A stretch of 64,000 bases of DNA from JABFRJ01 sp031374735 (GTDB lineage: Bacteria > Pseudomonadota > Alphaproteobacteria > Rhizobiales > Hyphomicrobiaceae). The notes beneath the pieces are model-generated. The model was not told the origin of the DNA. It made no database searches and saw only the letters and a program-made list of their open reading frames with translations. Where the stretch lies: assembly GCA_031374735.1 (NCBI GenBank), contig JANMGQ010000129.1, positions 51,897 through 115,896 of the forward strand, given 5' to 3'. The position numbers were made by a program, and so were the translations under genes. Positions 45,537 through 54,853 of this stretch are shown one piece after another; positions within the stretch are counted from its first letter, which is position 1, and the number at the start of each line of letters is the position of its first letter.

Positions 45537-46547
45537 TCACTTCACCCCGCGCTGGTCCTTGGCGGGGAGGAAGCTTGCGTCGAAGATGTCGTCGGCCTTC
45601 GGCTTGTTCTTGTAGGCGAAGGCTTCGCCGAGCTGGTCGATGGACTTTGTCAGGCGGGCCATGTCGACGGCGCCGAGGCCGATCTCTTCGACTTCCTTGG
45701 TGACCACGTTCTGCGCGATTGCTATTTTGAGGCGCTCAAGCTCGACGGCTTCGTTGGCGATCTGGTTCTTGGCGATGACGGCTTTCACGGCTGTTTCGGG
45801 CGACTTGATCGTCTCCTGCCAACCCTTGATGGTCGCGCGCACGAAGCCTTTCACGGCATCGGGCTTTTCGGCGGCGAACTTTGGCGATGCCATCAGCACG
45901 TTGCCGTAGAGATCGAGGCCGAAGTCGCGCATCAACAGGACCACGATTTCGTCGCCGGGCACGTTGTTGGCCTTGAGGTTCATGTAGGACGAGAACGAGA
46001 AGCCCGTGACGGCGTCGACCTTGCCCTGGGCCAGCATCGGCTCGCGCACAGGAAAGCCGACGTTCTCGATCTTCACTTTGGATGCATCGATGCCGTTGAC
46101 CTTCACGAAAATCGGCCACTGCGCGTAGGCGCCATCAGGGGCTGGCGCGCCGAGGATCTTGCCCTCGAGGTCCTTCGGTTTCAGCACGCCTTGCTTCTTG
46201 GTCGAGACGATCGCGAACGCCGGCGTATTGTAGATCATCGCCACGGCCTTGACCTTGGCGTTGTCGGGACTGTCGCGGAACTTGATCAGCGAGTTGATGT
46301 CGCCGAAGGCCATCTCGTATTGGCCGGATGCGATGCGGTTGATGCTTTCGACCGAACCTGTACCGGGATCGATGGTCACATCGAGGCCCTCGGCCTTGTA
46401 GAAGCCCTTCTCGATGGCGACGAGGTAGGCAGCGGCCGGGCCTTCAAAGCGCCAATCAAGTGCGAATTTGACGGCGGTTTGCGCTGAGGCCGGGCTCGCA
46501 ACGGCGAGAACAGCCAAGACGGAACTGGCAACAAGACGACGGATCAT
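45537..46547 (-). CDS. ABC transporter substrate-binding protein, SsuA/NMT1 type
   Basis: A 336-residue periplasmic protein. A signal peptide ends at ASPASAQ; KFALDWRFEGPAAAYLVAIEKGFYKAEGLDV is the opening of the NMT1/SsuA fold, and GSVESINRIASGQYEMAFGD the ligand-site region. The ATG follows GGGAGGGG at three to four bases; a 12-codon-longer reading ignores that site. Members of this family bind sulfonates, nitrate, pyrimidines or aromatic acids, so the ligand is unknown. It is first in the minus-strand pair with the ATPase. Confidence 0.9.
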   Translation of the reverse strand: MIRRLVASSVLAVLAVASPASAQTAVKFALDWRFEGPAAAYLVAIEKGFYKAEGLDVTIDPGTGSVESINRIASGQYEMAFGDINSLIKFRDSPDNAKVKAVAMIYNTPAFAIVSTKKQGVLKPKDLEGKILGAPAPDGAYAQWPIFVKVNGIDASKVKIENVGFPVREPMLAQGKVDAVTGFSFSSYMNLKANNVPGDEIVVLLMRDFGLDLYGNVLMASPKFAAEKPDAVKGFVRATIKGWQETIKSPETAVKAVIAKNQIANEAVELERLKIAIAQNVVTKEVEEIGLGAVDMARLTKSIDQLGEAFAYKNKPKADDIFDASFLPAKDQRGVK

Positions 46548-46731
46548 GGACCCCTCCCAGGGTACGGACATTGCGCCGGTCATGCATGTGAACGGACGTC
46601 CCGCGCGTCATCGCATACGGCTGATGGGCGCGGCAAGGCTCCAATCGGCCAATCTCTCGGCAATAGAATGGACAAATGTGCGGACACGTGCTGCTTGTTT
46701 GGGCAGCCTTCAAATCCAGCCATGGCAACGC

Positions 46732-47340
46732 TCAAGCGTCGCGCTCTGGATACATCCATTGCGCCGGCAGCCGGGCGTCGATGGTCATGCCGGCTGCGAT
46801 CGTACCGCCGTGCTCCACCGTTGCCACGACGCCGCGCAGGCCCTGCGCCAAGCCTGGGAACTGCAGCTTGATTTCTGGACGACCAGGGACCTGCGCTGCA
46901 ATTGCCTCGCCCGATAATGTGCACGGGGCATTTTGATCGGTCACGATCAGCACGGTTTTGCCGGGCAGCATCATGTGCGTGCCGCGCGGCAGGTACGAAA
47001 AGTGCGGCAGTCCCGATACGACGACGTTGGCGCCGATCCATCGGGGATCGAGGTGCTCAATGTCGAGTTTGTCAGCCATGGCCGCAAGGTCCTCGATCGA
47101 TATCAACGAGAGATGCCGCTCATTGCGGATGATGGTGCCGCGCGGCAGGTAGGGCACGCGACCGTCAGCCTTGCGCGTCCATCCGCGATGGCGATTGCCC
47201 ACGATGCCTTCGAGATCGAGCACGAGTTCATCGACCCGCTCGCTCTGGAACCCGAGCCGGCCCTTGCCGGCGGTGGAATACACCGCTTCGATTTTGCCGA
47301 TGACTTTGCGGGGCGGTGTCACGGCCGGAGCTTTCGACAT
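46732..47340 (-). CDS. MOSC domain-containing protein
   Basis: A 202-residue protein with a MOSC fold: GRLGFQSERVDELVLDLEGIVGNRHRG at the start, NVVVSGLPHFSYLPRGTHMMLPG in the middle, and the conserved cysteine in DQNAPCTLSGEAIAAQVPG. MOSC domains carry sulfur from, or bind, molybdenum cofactor. The ATG follows AGGACG. It is a single-domain protein; no partner oxidoreductase gene is adjacent. moeA is also in this window but about 35 kb away. Confidence 0.88.
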   Translation of the reverse strand: MSKAPAVTPPRKVIGKIEAVYSTAGKGRLGFQSERVDELVLDLEGIVGNRHRGWTRKADGRVPYLPRGTIIRNERHLSLISIEDLAAMADKLDIEHLDPRWIGANVVVSGLPHFSYLPRGTHMMLPGKTVLIVTDQNAPCTLSGEAIAAQVPGRPEIKLQFPGLAQGLRGVVATVEHGGTIAAGMTIDARLPAQWMYPERDA

Positions 47341-47626
47341 GCGACGTCCTCGTCCTGATCGGTATGATGCCAAAGGTCTGTCATTCTACCGGTTTTCCGA
47401 AACTGATTGTTGTAGCATGGTTGGTTTTTCCGTTGCTCTTTGCTGTTGCTCTTTGCTTGCCGGCCAGCCGCGGCCTGTGTTAGCTTTCGTCTTACAACGA
47501 ATTGCGAACGGCACTATTGCCGTTCCCCTGCAGCGAGGGCCAATCTCGCGCAGCTCATGGGAAGTGCTCGGGGAAATGCTCGGGGGACGAAACGGGCGGC
47601 GTTACCGCCCCTTGAGGGTGTGCGTC

Positions 47627-47875
47627 ATGTTGCTGGTGACCAAACGTTGCCCACATACGGGCGTGATGAACTTCTATTCCAAGGACAATCCGTACGTCGC
47701 CGTTGGCTCTATTGCGCGGCGCACGGGAGCAGACTTTGCTTGGCGTTGCTACGCGGATGGACCTGAGCTGTCAGGCCGGGCTCCCGACATGGCAACGGCG
47801 CGCGAACGTCTGACACACTATCTTGATCTGGCGCCGCTGGATGATGGGCGCGTCGATTGCCGCCTGGATTCGTAG
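47627..47875 (+). CDS. small hypothetical protein
   Basis: An 82-residue protein. The ATG has GAGGG eight bases upstream. The sequence TGVMNFYSKDNPYVAVGSI then DFAWRCYADGPELSGRAPDM has the look of short, cytoplasmic, one-domain proteins of unknown function. No membrane segment is present. The open frame extends about 150 codons upstream, but without a ribosome site and over the divergent region. Evidence is the ribosome site and normal codon use only. Confidence 0.45.
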   Translation: MLLVTKRCPHTGVMNFYSKDNPYVAVGSIARRTGADFAWRCYADGPELSGRAPDMATARERLTHYLDLAPLDDGRVDCRLDS

Positions 47876-48001
47876 GCGTCGGCGGTTGATGCGGTTGCGC
47901 GTGGCCGGTTGCGCCAAGGGCGTGTCAGAGGCTAAGTCGCGCCAGATCGCGCCGCACCGGCGTGAGCCCTGGCTTCCAGGCCCGCTCGCAGACCCCAGAT
48001 C

Positions 48002-49096
48002 ATGTCGCACAACTCCTTCGGCCACCTGTTCCGCATGACCACCTGGGGCGAAAGCCACGGGCCGGCGCTGGGTGTCGTGGTCGATGGCTGTCCGCCCGGG
48101 CTCGCGCTCGATGAGGCTTTCATCCAGGGCTTTCTCGACAAACGCCGTCCTGGGCAGTCGCGTTTTACCACGCAACGCCGCGAGCCCGATGCGGTGAAGA
48201 TCCTGTCCGGTGTCATGCAGGAGGCAGGCGGGCCGAAGCTGACGACGGGCACGCCGATCGCGCTTCACATCGACAATGTCGACCAGCGATCAAAGGATTA
48301 CGGCGACATTTCCGCCAAGTTCCGGCCGGGTCACGCCGACTTTACGTATGATGCCAAGTATGGCCTACGCGACTATCGCGGCGGCGGCAGATCGTCGGCG
48401 CGCGAGACGGCTGCCCGCGTAGCGGCCGGTGCCGTTGCCCGCATGGTCATTCCCGGTGTCACAATCCGCGGCGCGCTGGTGCAGATGGGCAGTCTCAAGG
48501 TTCCCATTGCGGCCGACGCTTACGATTGGTCGGAAGCCGAGCAGAACGACTTCTTCTGCCCGCACAAGGCAACAGCCGACGCCTTCGCCAACGATCTCGA
48601 CAAGATCCGCAAATCCGGCTCCTCGGTTGGCGCCGTGATCGAAGTCATCGCCACGGGCGTGCCGGCCGGTTGGGGCGCGCCCATCTATGGCAAGCTCGAC
48701 CAAGATCTCGCCTCGGCGATGATGAGCATCAACGCCGTCAAGGCCGTCGAGATCGGCGATGGCATGGCCGTCGCGACGCTCTCGGGTGAAGAAAATGCCG
48801 ATGAAATCCGCATCGACAACGAAGGGCGCCCGCGCTTTCTCTCAAACCACGCTGGCGGCATTCTCGGCGGCATCTCGACGGGACAAGCCATTGTCTGCCG
48901 CTTTGCGGTCAAGCCGACGTCGTCGATTCTGACGCCGCGCAAGACCATCGATCGCGCCGGCACGGAGACCGAAATTCTCACCAAGGGCCGGCATGATCCG
49001 TGTGTGGGTATTCGCGCAGTTCCCGTGGGCGAGGCTATGATGGCGCTGGTTCTGGCCGACCATTTCCTGCGCCACCGCGGCCAGACGGGACGGTGA
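48002..49096 (+). CDS. aroC: chorismate synthase
   Basis: A 364-residue enzyme. Typical segments are GHLFRMTTWGESHGPALGVVVDGCPPG at the N-terminus, RPGHADFTYDAKYG and GGGRSSARETAARVAAGA in the middle, and FLSNHAGGILGGISTGQ late, including the FMN/EPSP-site arginines. It performs the last step of the shikimate pathway. The stop overlaps a possible GTG of the downstream frame; glycerate kinase starts within 90 bases. Confidence 0.97.
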   Translation: MSHNSFGHLFRMTTWGESHGPALGVVVDGCPPGLALDEAFIQGFLDKRRPGQSRFTTQRREPDAVKILSGVMQEAGGPKLTTGTPIALHIDNVDQRSKDYGDISAKFRPGHADFTYDAKYGLRDYRGGGRSSARETAARVAAGAVARMVIPGVTIRGALVQMGSLKVPIAADAYDWSEAEQNDFFCPHKATADAFANDLDKIRKSGSSVGAVIEVIATGVPAGWGAPIYGKLDQDLASAMMSINAVKAVEIGDGMAVATLSGEENADEIRIDNEGRPRFLSNHAGGILGGISTGQAIVCRFAVKPTSSILTPRKTIDRAGTETEILTKGRHDPCVGIRAVPVGEAMMALVLADHFLRHRGQTGR

Positions 49097-49179
49097 ACAC
49101 GGTCGCGCTTCGACCATTGCTCGCCGACCGAGGGGCGTGTACCGATCCGCTGTCTTTTGCCCCGAACCGCGACGGCCCC

Positions 49180-50478
49180 ATGTCTGACGGCCCCATGTCT
49201 GCTGACCGCCGGACACTCCTGCTGAAGCTGTATCAGGCGGCCGTCGACAGGGCACAGCCGCGGCTGTGTGTTGGCCAGCATTTGCCGCCTGTGCCCGCCA
49301 AAGGGCGGCTGCTGATCGTTGGCGCTGGCAAGGCCAATGCGGCCATGGCGCTTGCGGCTGAAGAGCACTATCGCCAGCTCGGCCAGTTGGACCGGGTCGA
49401 GGGGTTCGTGACAACGCGGCATGGCTTTAAGCTACCAACCACACATATCGAGATCCTCGAAGCGGCCCACCCCGTGCCGGATGCGCATGGCGAGCGGGCA
49501 GCGGCGCGCACCCTGGAGTTCGTGCGCCGGGCGGGGCCCGACGACCTGGTGCTGGTGCTGTTGTCGGGCGGTGCCTCGGCGCTATGGTCGGCGCCGGTCG
49601 AGGGCATCACACTTGAGGCCAAACAAGCGCTCACCAGACAGTTGTTGCGTTCGGGGGCGACGATCAGTGAGATCAACACCGTGCGGCGGCACTTGTCGCG
49701 CATCAAGGGCGGCAGGCTTGCCGCCTCAGCCTATCCGGCCAGCATGGTGACGCTCGCGATCTCAGACGTGCCAGGCGACGTGCCAGCGGCCATCGGCTCC
49801 GGCCCGACGGTCGCCGATGAGACAACACTGGCGGACGCCCGCGCCGTGCTGGCCAAGTTTGCGATTGTTCCGGCGCCCAACATCGCGGCGGCCCTGAACG
49901 ATCCCTCAAACGAGACATTGAAGCCCGGCGCCAAGGCCCTGCAGGCCAGCACCTACACGATCGTTGCCGCGCCCCAGGCCTCGCTGGAGGCGGGTGCAGC
50001 CATCGCCCGGCACGCGGGCTATCGCCCGGTGATGCTCGGCGATGCCCTTGAGGGCGAGGCCCGCGATACGGGCCGGGCGCATGCAGCGCTTGCACTTGCG
50101 GCCAAGGCGCGCGGTGGGCGTGTGGCCATTCTGTCTGGGGGCGAATTGACCGTGACGGTGACGGGATCTGGGCGCGGCGGCCCGAATCAGGAATACGCAC
50201 TGGGTCTCGCGCTCGCGCTCGACGGAATGGCTGGAGTATCGGCGTTGGCCTGCGATACCGACGGCATCGATGGCGGCAGTGGGGCGGCTACCGATCCTGC
50301 GGGGGCACTGGTGTTTCCTGAAACTGTCGTGCGAGCCAAGGCGATGGGCAATGATGCCGCCGCATTTCTGTCCAACAACGACAGCACGGCGTTTTTCCGC
50401 GCGCTCGGCGACCTCGTCGACTGCGGACCGACGCAAACGAACGTCAACGATTTCCGGGTGATCCTGGTCGACCCATGA
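49180..50478 (+). CDS. glycerate kinase (MOFRL family, glycerate 2-kinase type)
   Basis: A 432-residue protein with DUF4147 and MOFRL parts. LIVGAGKANAAMALAAEE opens the fold, VLLSGGASALWSAPVEGI is the glycine/serine loop, RRHLSRIKGGRLA a conserved basic segment, and GRGGPNQEYALGLALAL followed by DTDGIDGGSGAATD the MOFRL C-terminus. Two ATG codons are possible because a 15-base unit is exactly duplicated across the start (49171-49185 and 49186-49200); 49180 and 49195 differ by five residues. It phosphorylates glycerate, probably at C2. Its stop overlaps the DUF1036 start (ATGA). Confidence 0.9.
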   Translation: MSDGPMSADRRTLLLKLYQAAVDRAQPRLCVGQHLPPVPAKGRLLIVGAGKANAAMALAAEEHYRQLGQLDRVEGFVTTRHGFKLPTTHIEILEAAHPVPDAHGERAAARTLEFVRRAGPDDLVLVLLSGGASALWSAPVEGITLEAKQALTRQLLRSGATISEINTVRRHLSRIKGGRLAASAYPASMVTLAISDVPGDVPAAIGSGPTVADETTLADARAVLAKFAIVPAPNIAAALNDPSNETLKPGAKALQASTYTIVAAPQASLEAGAAIARHAGYRPVMLGDALEGEARDTGRAHAALALAAKARGGRVAILSGGELTVTVTGSGRGGPNQEYALGLALALDGMAGVSALACDTDGIDGGSGAATDPAGALVFPETVVRAKAMGNDAAAFLSNNDSTAFFRALGDLVDCGPTQTNVNDFRVILVDP

Positions 50479-50900
50479 TCAAGAGACTGCACCTGTTGGC
50501 CCTGTGTGCCCTGCTCGCGTCTGCGATGCCGGCGGCGGCGGATTTGCGCCTGTGCAATACGACAGCAGCCCGCATTGGTGTCGCTATCGGCTACCAGGAT
50601 GCCGATGGCTGGGCGACGGAGGGTTGGTGGAACATCGCCGCCCAGACGTGCGAGACGCTCTACAAGGGATCCCTTTCGAGCCGCTTCGTGTATGTTTACG
50701 CCGTCGACTATGACCGCGGCGGCGAATGGGCCGGTAAAAGCCAGATGTGCGTCGCCGACAAATCGTTCCTGATCCGCGGCCTGCAGGACTGCCAGAAGCG
50801 CGGCCACAAACAGGGCGGCTTCTTCGAGGTCGACACCCAGGACAGCAAAGACTGGACCATCCGTCTCACCGATCCGGGCGACGCCGCGCAGAAGCGGTAG
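50475..50900 (+). CDS. DUF1036 family secreted protein
   Basis: A 141-residue protein with a signal peptide ending near MPAAADL. The mature part is typical of DUF1036: LRLCNTTAARIGVAIGYQD, GWATEGWWNIAAQTC, and SRFVYVYAVDYDRGGEW, with conserved Cys residues. It overlaps glycerate kinase (ATGA), which suggests cotranscription. The family is common in Hyphomicrobiales and of unknown function. Confidence 0.9.
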   Translation: MIKRLHLLALCALLASAMPAAADLRLCNTTAARIGVAIGYQDADGWATEGWWNIAAQTCETLYKGSLSSRFVYVYAVDYDRGGEWAGKSQMCVADKSFLIRGLQDCQKRGHKQGGFFEVDTQDSKDWTIRLTDPGDAAQKR

Positions 50901-51000
50901 CAAATTTGGCAGCGGGCGCTTCCACGCGGGGCATGCCTGACTTCTTTGCACGCGGCTTGCGCGGGCGCGTCGCGCATGAGTACATGACCTGCATCCGAGA

Positions 51001-51030
51001 GAATTGCGCAGGGCCCGCAGTGCGCAATTC
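51001..51030. promoter_or_regulatory. 10-base inverted repeat upstream of the Nudix-macro gene
   Basis: GAATTGCGCA (51001-51010) and TGCGCAATTC (51021-51030) are perfect reverse complements with a ten-base GC-rich spacer. It is about 100 bases after DUF1036 and about 100 bases before the Nudix-macro start. No T-tract follows. It may be an operator or a 3' hairpin; there is no basis to choose. Confidence 0.5.
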
Positions 51031-51127
51031 GGGTGTGTAGCTCGTTCGCACGCTGTGGCTTTCGCGGCGTCTTTTTGGGCGCTCATACGGATACATTTGG
51101 TAGGCGTGGAAACGGGGTCGTTGATCA

Positions 51128-52420
51128 ATGAGTACTGATCGCCGGATGGTGATTCGCAACAAGACGCGGGTCTACGATGGGTTTTTCAAACTCGATGAAG
51201 TGACATTCTCGCACCGCCGATACGACGGCGCCATGAGTGCGGACATGACGCATCTCGTCTTCGAGCGCGGCGATGCCGTTGCGGCCTTGATCTACAATGT
51301 CGAAACAGATCGCGTGATCTTGGTTGAGCAGTTCCGCATCCCCGCGGCTGACAAAGGCCGCGCCGCGGGATGGATGCAAGAGCCGCTCGCCGGCATGATC
51401 CGCAACGGCGAGACGGCGCTCGAAGCCATCACGCGCGAGACACTTGAGGAGACCGGCTATCGAATCAAGGACCCGGAACTGATCGCGACGTTTTTCAGCT
51501 CGCCCGGCGGTACGTCGGAGCGGATTTTTCTCTACTACGCCGTCGTGCGCGACAAAGACCGCGTAGCGACCGGCGGAGGGACAAAGGCCGAGGGCGAGGA
51601 CATTCGCATCATCAGCTTGGCGCCGAGCGATCTGTTTGAGCAGCTGCGGTCGGGCGTCCTTGAAGACGGCAAGTTGGTCGTTGCGGCTTATCATCTGAAA
51701 GATCGTTTACGGGTCAAGCCCGAGACGCAAAAGCCTCTCGGCTCCGGTACGATCCGTTACCGCCACAAAGCCAAAAACGGCCGCATTCTCGGCATCAAAA
51801 CCGGTCCCATTTTGTCCATCGATGGCGTCGAGGTGTGGGTCAACTCTGAAAACACCGACATGATGATGGACCGCATCATCGGCAAAACCATTTCAGCCAA
51901 CATCCGCTATGGCGGCGGCAGAAAGTCGTCCCAAGGCGACTTGGACGAGGATATCATCGCCGACGAGCTTCGGCGGGGGCTTCGCCGGCGTGCCTTTGTG
52001 CGCCGCGGAACCATCATTGAAACGGGCGCCGGCGACCTCGTGCACAAAGGGGTTCGCAAAATCTACCATATCGCCAGTGTCGAGGGGCAGGGCCCTGGCG
52101 GTGGCGTGCGCGCGGCTGAGGCCGACATCACTGACAATGTTCAAAGGATCTTGACGCATCTTGAAAAACACAACGGCGGCTTGCGTCTCCTGACGCGGCG
52201 CTACACCTCGGTTTTGATCCCGATGATGGGCGCGGGCGATGGTGGACTGGAGGTCGATATCGTCGCGCGACGCACTGTTGAGACCGTGGAGGCGCATCTC
52301 ACCGCGACGCCGTCGACGCATATTCAGGACATTTATCTGCTGGCTTTCACTCCGGCTGACCTCGCGGCTATCCAGAACGCAATTGCCCAGACCGGACGCT
52401 TCACGCCTTTGGCCGAGTGA
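51128..52420 (+). CDS. Nudix hydrolase fused to a macrodomain
   Basis: A 430-residue fusion. Residues about 1-195 are a Nudix domain; the Nudix box at residues 89-111 (GMIRNGETALEAITRETLEE then TGY) keeps every G, E, R and E of the motif, and the surrounding sequence is like ADP-ribose pyrophosphatases. Residues about 215-425 resemble a macrodomain: VWVNSENTDMMMDRI for the V-N-A-A-N loop, RRGTIIETGAGDL and KIYHIASVEG for the second and third strands, and TSVLIPMMGAGDGG for the late glycine loop. Both domains bind ADP-ribose-type ligands in known families. The following membrane patatin gene is 38 bases downstream. Confidence 0.82.
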   Translation: MSTDRRMVIRNKTRVYDGFFKLDEVTFSHRRYDGAMSADMTHLVFERGDAVAALIYNVETDRVILVEQFRIPAADKGRAAGWMQEPLAGMIRNGETALEAITRETLEETGYRIKDPELIATFFSSPGGTSERIFLYYAVVRDKDRVATGGGTKAEGEDIRIISLAPSDLFEQLRSGVLEDGKLVVAAYHLKDRLRVKPETQKPLGSGTIRYRHKAKNGRILGIKTGPILSIDGVEVWVNSENTDMMMDRIIGKTISANIRYGGGRKSSQGDLDEDIIADELRRGLRRRAFVRRGTIIETGAGDLVHKGVRKIYHIASVEGQGPGGGVRAAEADITDNVQRILTHLEKHNGGLRLLTRRYTSVLIPMMGAGDGGLEVDIVARRTVETVEAHLTATPSTHIQDIYLLAFTPADLAAIQNAIAQTGRFTPLAE

Positions 52421-52458
52421 TCTTGCCCCTGCGGCGACCATCTTTTTTGGAATGACAC

Positions 52459-54849
52459 ATGTTTCCGAGACGTCTCGAAAGCGCATATTATACGGCCCAG
52501 GGAAAGCTGCGGTGGATGTTCCGCCTCCTGTCCATGGGGGCGGCGCCGGCATTCAACCCCACGGCGCTCGTTGCATCTCTGATCATCTTCCTGCTGCTGT
52601 CTCGGAACGGTCAGATGCAGCAACTCTATTTCCGCGCTTTGGAGGGGGCGATGGGGCCGCTTGAGTGGGCTCAACTCGTCTTGGGGGCTTTGTCGCTGGC
52701 GCTACTCAGCGCGACCTTGTTCGTCGCAAATTATGTGCCCGCAATCGCCCAGATCGACGTCAACTATGCCGAACATCGCCACCTCAGCGCCGATCGATGG
52801 GTTGGTATGGGCGCGCTTTTCGTCAGCATGTTGTGTGCGGCCATGCCCTGGATGGGCCTGGTCTTGGGGTTGATGTCGGCCCGACGCATGGCAACGGACA
52901 ACATCGATGTGCTCGGGGATCTCATCTCCGTTTGGCCTCTACCGAACCCATCCAGCCCGTTGGATCAGGTTCTGTTGTTGCCGTCGCGGCTCCACAGTCT
53001 GGTGCCGCGGTTGGATATGGCCGCGGTTTTTGCCGTCGGGATTGGTGCGACCGTGGTCGCCTTGTGTGTGTTGGCGCACCGCTCGCGCGTTGCCAAGGGC
53101 CTCGTTATCACGGCCGTCGGCTTAGTCGCGGCCCTGCTGATGTTGCCGGCACTGTTGACGCCGGGTGGTCGGCTGCTCGAATGGAATTGGCCGATGCTGG
53201 GCGAAGTTGCGGCCATCGAATTGTTCCGCACCCTCGGGCCGATCGCGATGTTCGGCGGTTTTGCATCGGTGTTGGTCGCCTTGCTGGTGCTCATCCTGGT
53301 GCTCGCCAAAGGCATCAAATTCCCAGTTATCGGCGCGACGTTCGTGGTCATCTTCGCGGCGCTGATGTTCGGGCTACCGATGGCCCACGTTGCCAACTTT
53401 GGCGTCTTCGTGTTTTCAGGCTTCGCGCTGCTCGGAGCCTTCATGCGCGAGCCGAAACTGTTTGCGCTCGGGGTGCTCTTCACACTGCTGTCGTTTTCGC
53501 TTGGCGAGCAGGTCGCCGGTGTTGCTGAAAAAAAGCCTGGTACATACCTCGCGGCCGTGGGCCTCCCGATGGTGCAGGACCAGTTCCGCGACTGGACCAA
53601 AGCGCGCGAAAAGCAGATTGAGGCATTCGCCGAGAGGCGCGAGCGGTATCCCGTCTTCATCGTGGCGGCCCAGGGCGGTGGCATTTACGCGGCGACGGCT
53701 GCATCCACCTTCCTCAGCCGCATGCACGCGCGCTGCCCCGCGTTCACCGACCACACCTTTGCGATCAGTGCCGTGTCTGGCGGTGCGGTGGGGGCAACCC
53801 TCTTTCATGCAGGCCTCCCGCGCGACGAAATCCGGATCTCTGGTTGCGCTCCGGTGCGGCCAGTGCGCTTGGACGACAACCGCGTCGCCGCAGCGTTGCG
53901 CGATGACCATCTTTCGCCCTTGCTTGGCCTCACGATCGCTGATCTCATCGGGTTCCACCGGGATCGCGGACAAGCGCTCGAAATCGGCTTCCAGCGTTCG
54001 GCCTCGCGCGCCGCTGCGCATTGGCTCGGAGAGCCCTTCAGGGATCATTGGCGTCCGACGGCGTCGCGGCCAGCACTCGTGCTCAACGCCACGTCGGTCG
54101 ATACCGGACATCGCATCGCCTTTGCGCCTTTCAGCCTGTACCGGCCACGCGCCGCGAGGCCACTGACACTCGAAGACATTTTTGCGCCCAAGGCCGACAT
54201 CCCGCAGTCCCAAGCGGAACGCATTCCGCGCCTGACGATGATACAGGCGGCCGGCACAAGTGCGCGCTTCCCAGGCATCTCGCCGGCGCTGCGCATTGAT
54301 CACGGGGCAGGTTCAAAGCTCAATCTGGTCGATGGCGGTTATGCCGATGGGTCCGGTGCCACCACGGCACTCGATATCTACCGGGACATCTCGTCATACG
54401 TGGCAGAACACAAATTGAAGGTCGATGTGCGCTTGGTGCTGCTCGTCGACAAACTCGTCGACGATGATCTGGCACAGGTCAGTGGGACGTCGGCTCGCGA
54501 TACGCTGGCGCCGTTCATTGCGGTCCTGAAAGTGCGCGAACAGCTCTATGCAACGGCCGTCAAGCGCGCCTATTCGGAGCTTGGGGCAAGTCCTTCCGTG
54601 TCGAAGGACGACTCGCCCATTCAGCTGGTTGAACTTGATTCTACAGCCTTCAATCTGGCCTTGGGCTGGACAATCTCGCACTCGAGTTTCGATACGATTG
54701 CGCTGCTCATGGGGCACCCGACACTTTGCCTCGACAGCATCCCCTCGAATGCTGATCCGCTTCACATCTCCGTCTCCGCCGATGTGCAGCGCGTCATGGC
54801 CAACAGCTGCACGCTCGCCAACCTCGAGCGGCTGCTGACGCTGCCTTGA
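52459..54849 (+). CDS. polytopic membrane protein with C-terminal patatin-like domain
   Basis: A 796-residue protein. Residues 1-360 contain eight or nine hydrophobic segments. Residues about 395-796 are a patatin-like domain: the oxyanion glycines in AAQGGGIYAATAA (406-408), Ser440 in ISAVSGGAVGAT as the nucleophile (the first glycine of GxSxG is Ala), and Asp625 in NLVDGGYADG as its partner. The dyad suggests phospholipase or lipid hydrolase activity near the membrane. It follows the Nudix-macro gene with 38 bases between and ends next to a convergent gene. A membrane-anchored patatin of this size is unusual; partner relationship is inferred. Confidence 0.75.
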   Translation: MFPRRLESAYYTAQGKLRWMFRLLSMGAAPAFNPTALVASLIIFLLLSRNGQMQQLYFRALEGAMGPLEWAQLVLGALSLALLSATLFVANYVPAIAQIDVNYAEHRHLSADRWVGMGALFVSMLCAAMPWMGLVLGLMSARRMATDNIDVLGDLISVWPLPNPSSPLDQVLLLPSRLHSLVPRLDMAAVFAVGIGATVVALCVLAHRSRVAKGLVITAVGLVAALLMLPALLTPGGRLLEWNWPMLGEVAAIELFRTLGPIAMFGGFASVLVALLVLILVLAKGIKFPVIGATFVVIFAALMFGLPMAHVANFGVFVFSGFALLGAFMREPKLFALGVLFTLLSFSLGEQVAGVAEKKPGTYLAAVGLPMVQDQFRDWTKAREKQIEAFAERRERYPVFIVAAQGGGIYAATAASTFLSRMHARCPAFTDHTFAISAVSGGAVGATLFHAGLPRDEIRISGCAPVRPVRLDDNRVAAALRDDHLSPLLGLTIADLIGFHRDRGQALEIGFQRSASRAAAHWLGEPFRDHWRPTASRPALVLNATSVDTGHRIAFAPFSLYRPRAARPLTLEDIFAPKADIPQSQAERIPRLTMIQAAGTSARFPGISPALRIDHGAGSKLNLVDGGYADGSGATTALDIYRDISSYVAEHKLKVDVRLVLLVDKLVDDDLAQVSGTSARDTLAPFIAVLKVREQLYATAVKRAYSELGASPSVSKDDSPIQLVELDSTAFNLALGWTISHSSFDTIALLMGHPTLCLDSIPSNADPLHISVSADVQRVMANSCTLANLERLLTLP

Positions 54850-54853
54850 CGAC

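Noticed and set aside
45372..46487. 371-codon open frame on the plus strand
   Set aside because: Antisense shadow of the SsuA-type binding protein gene.
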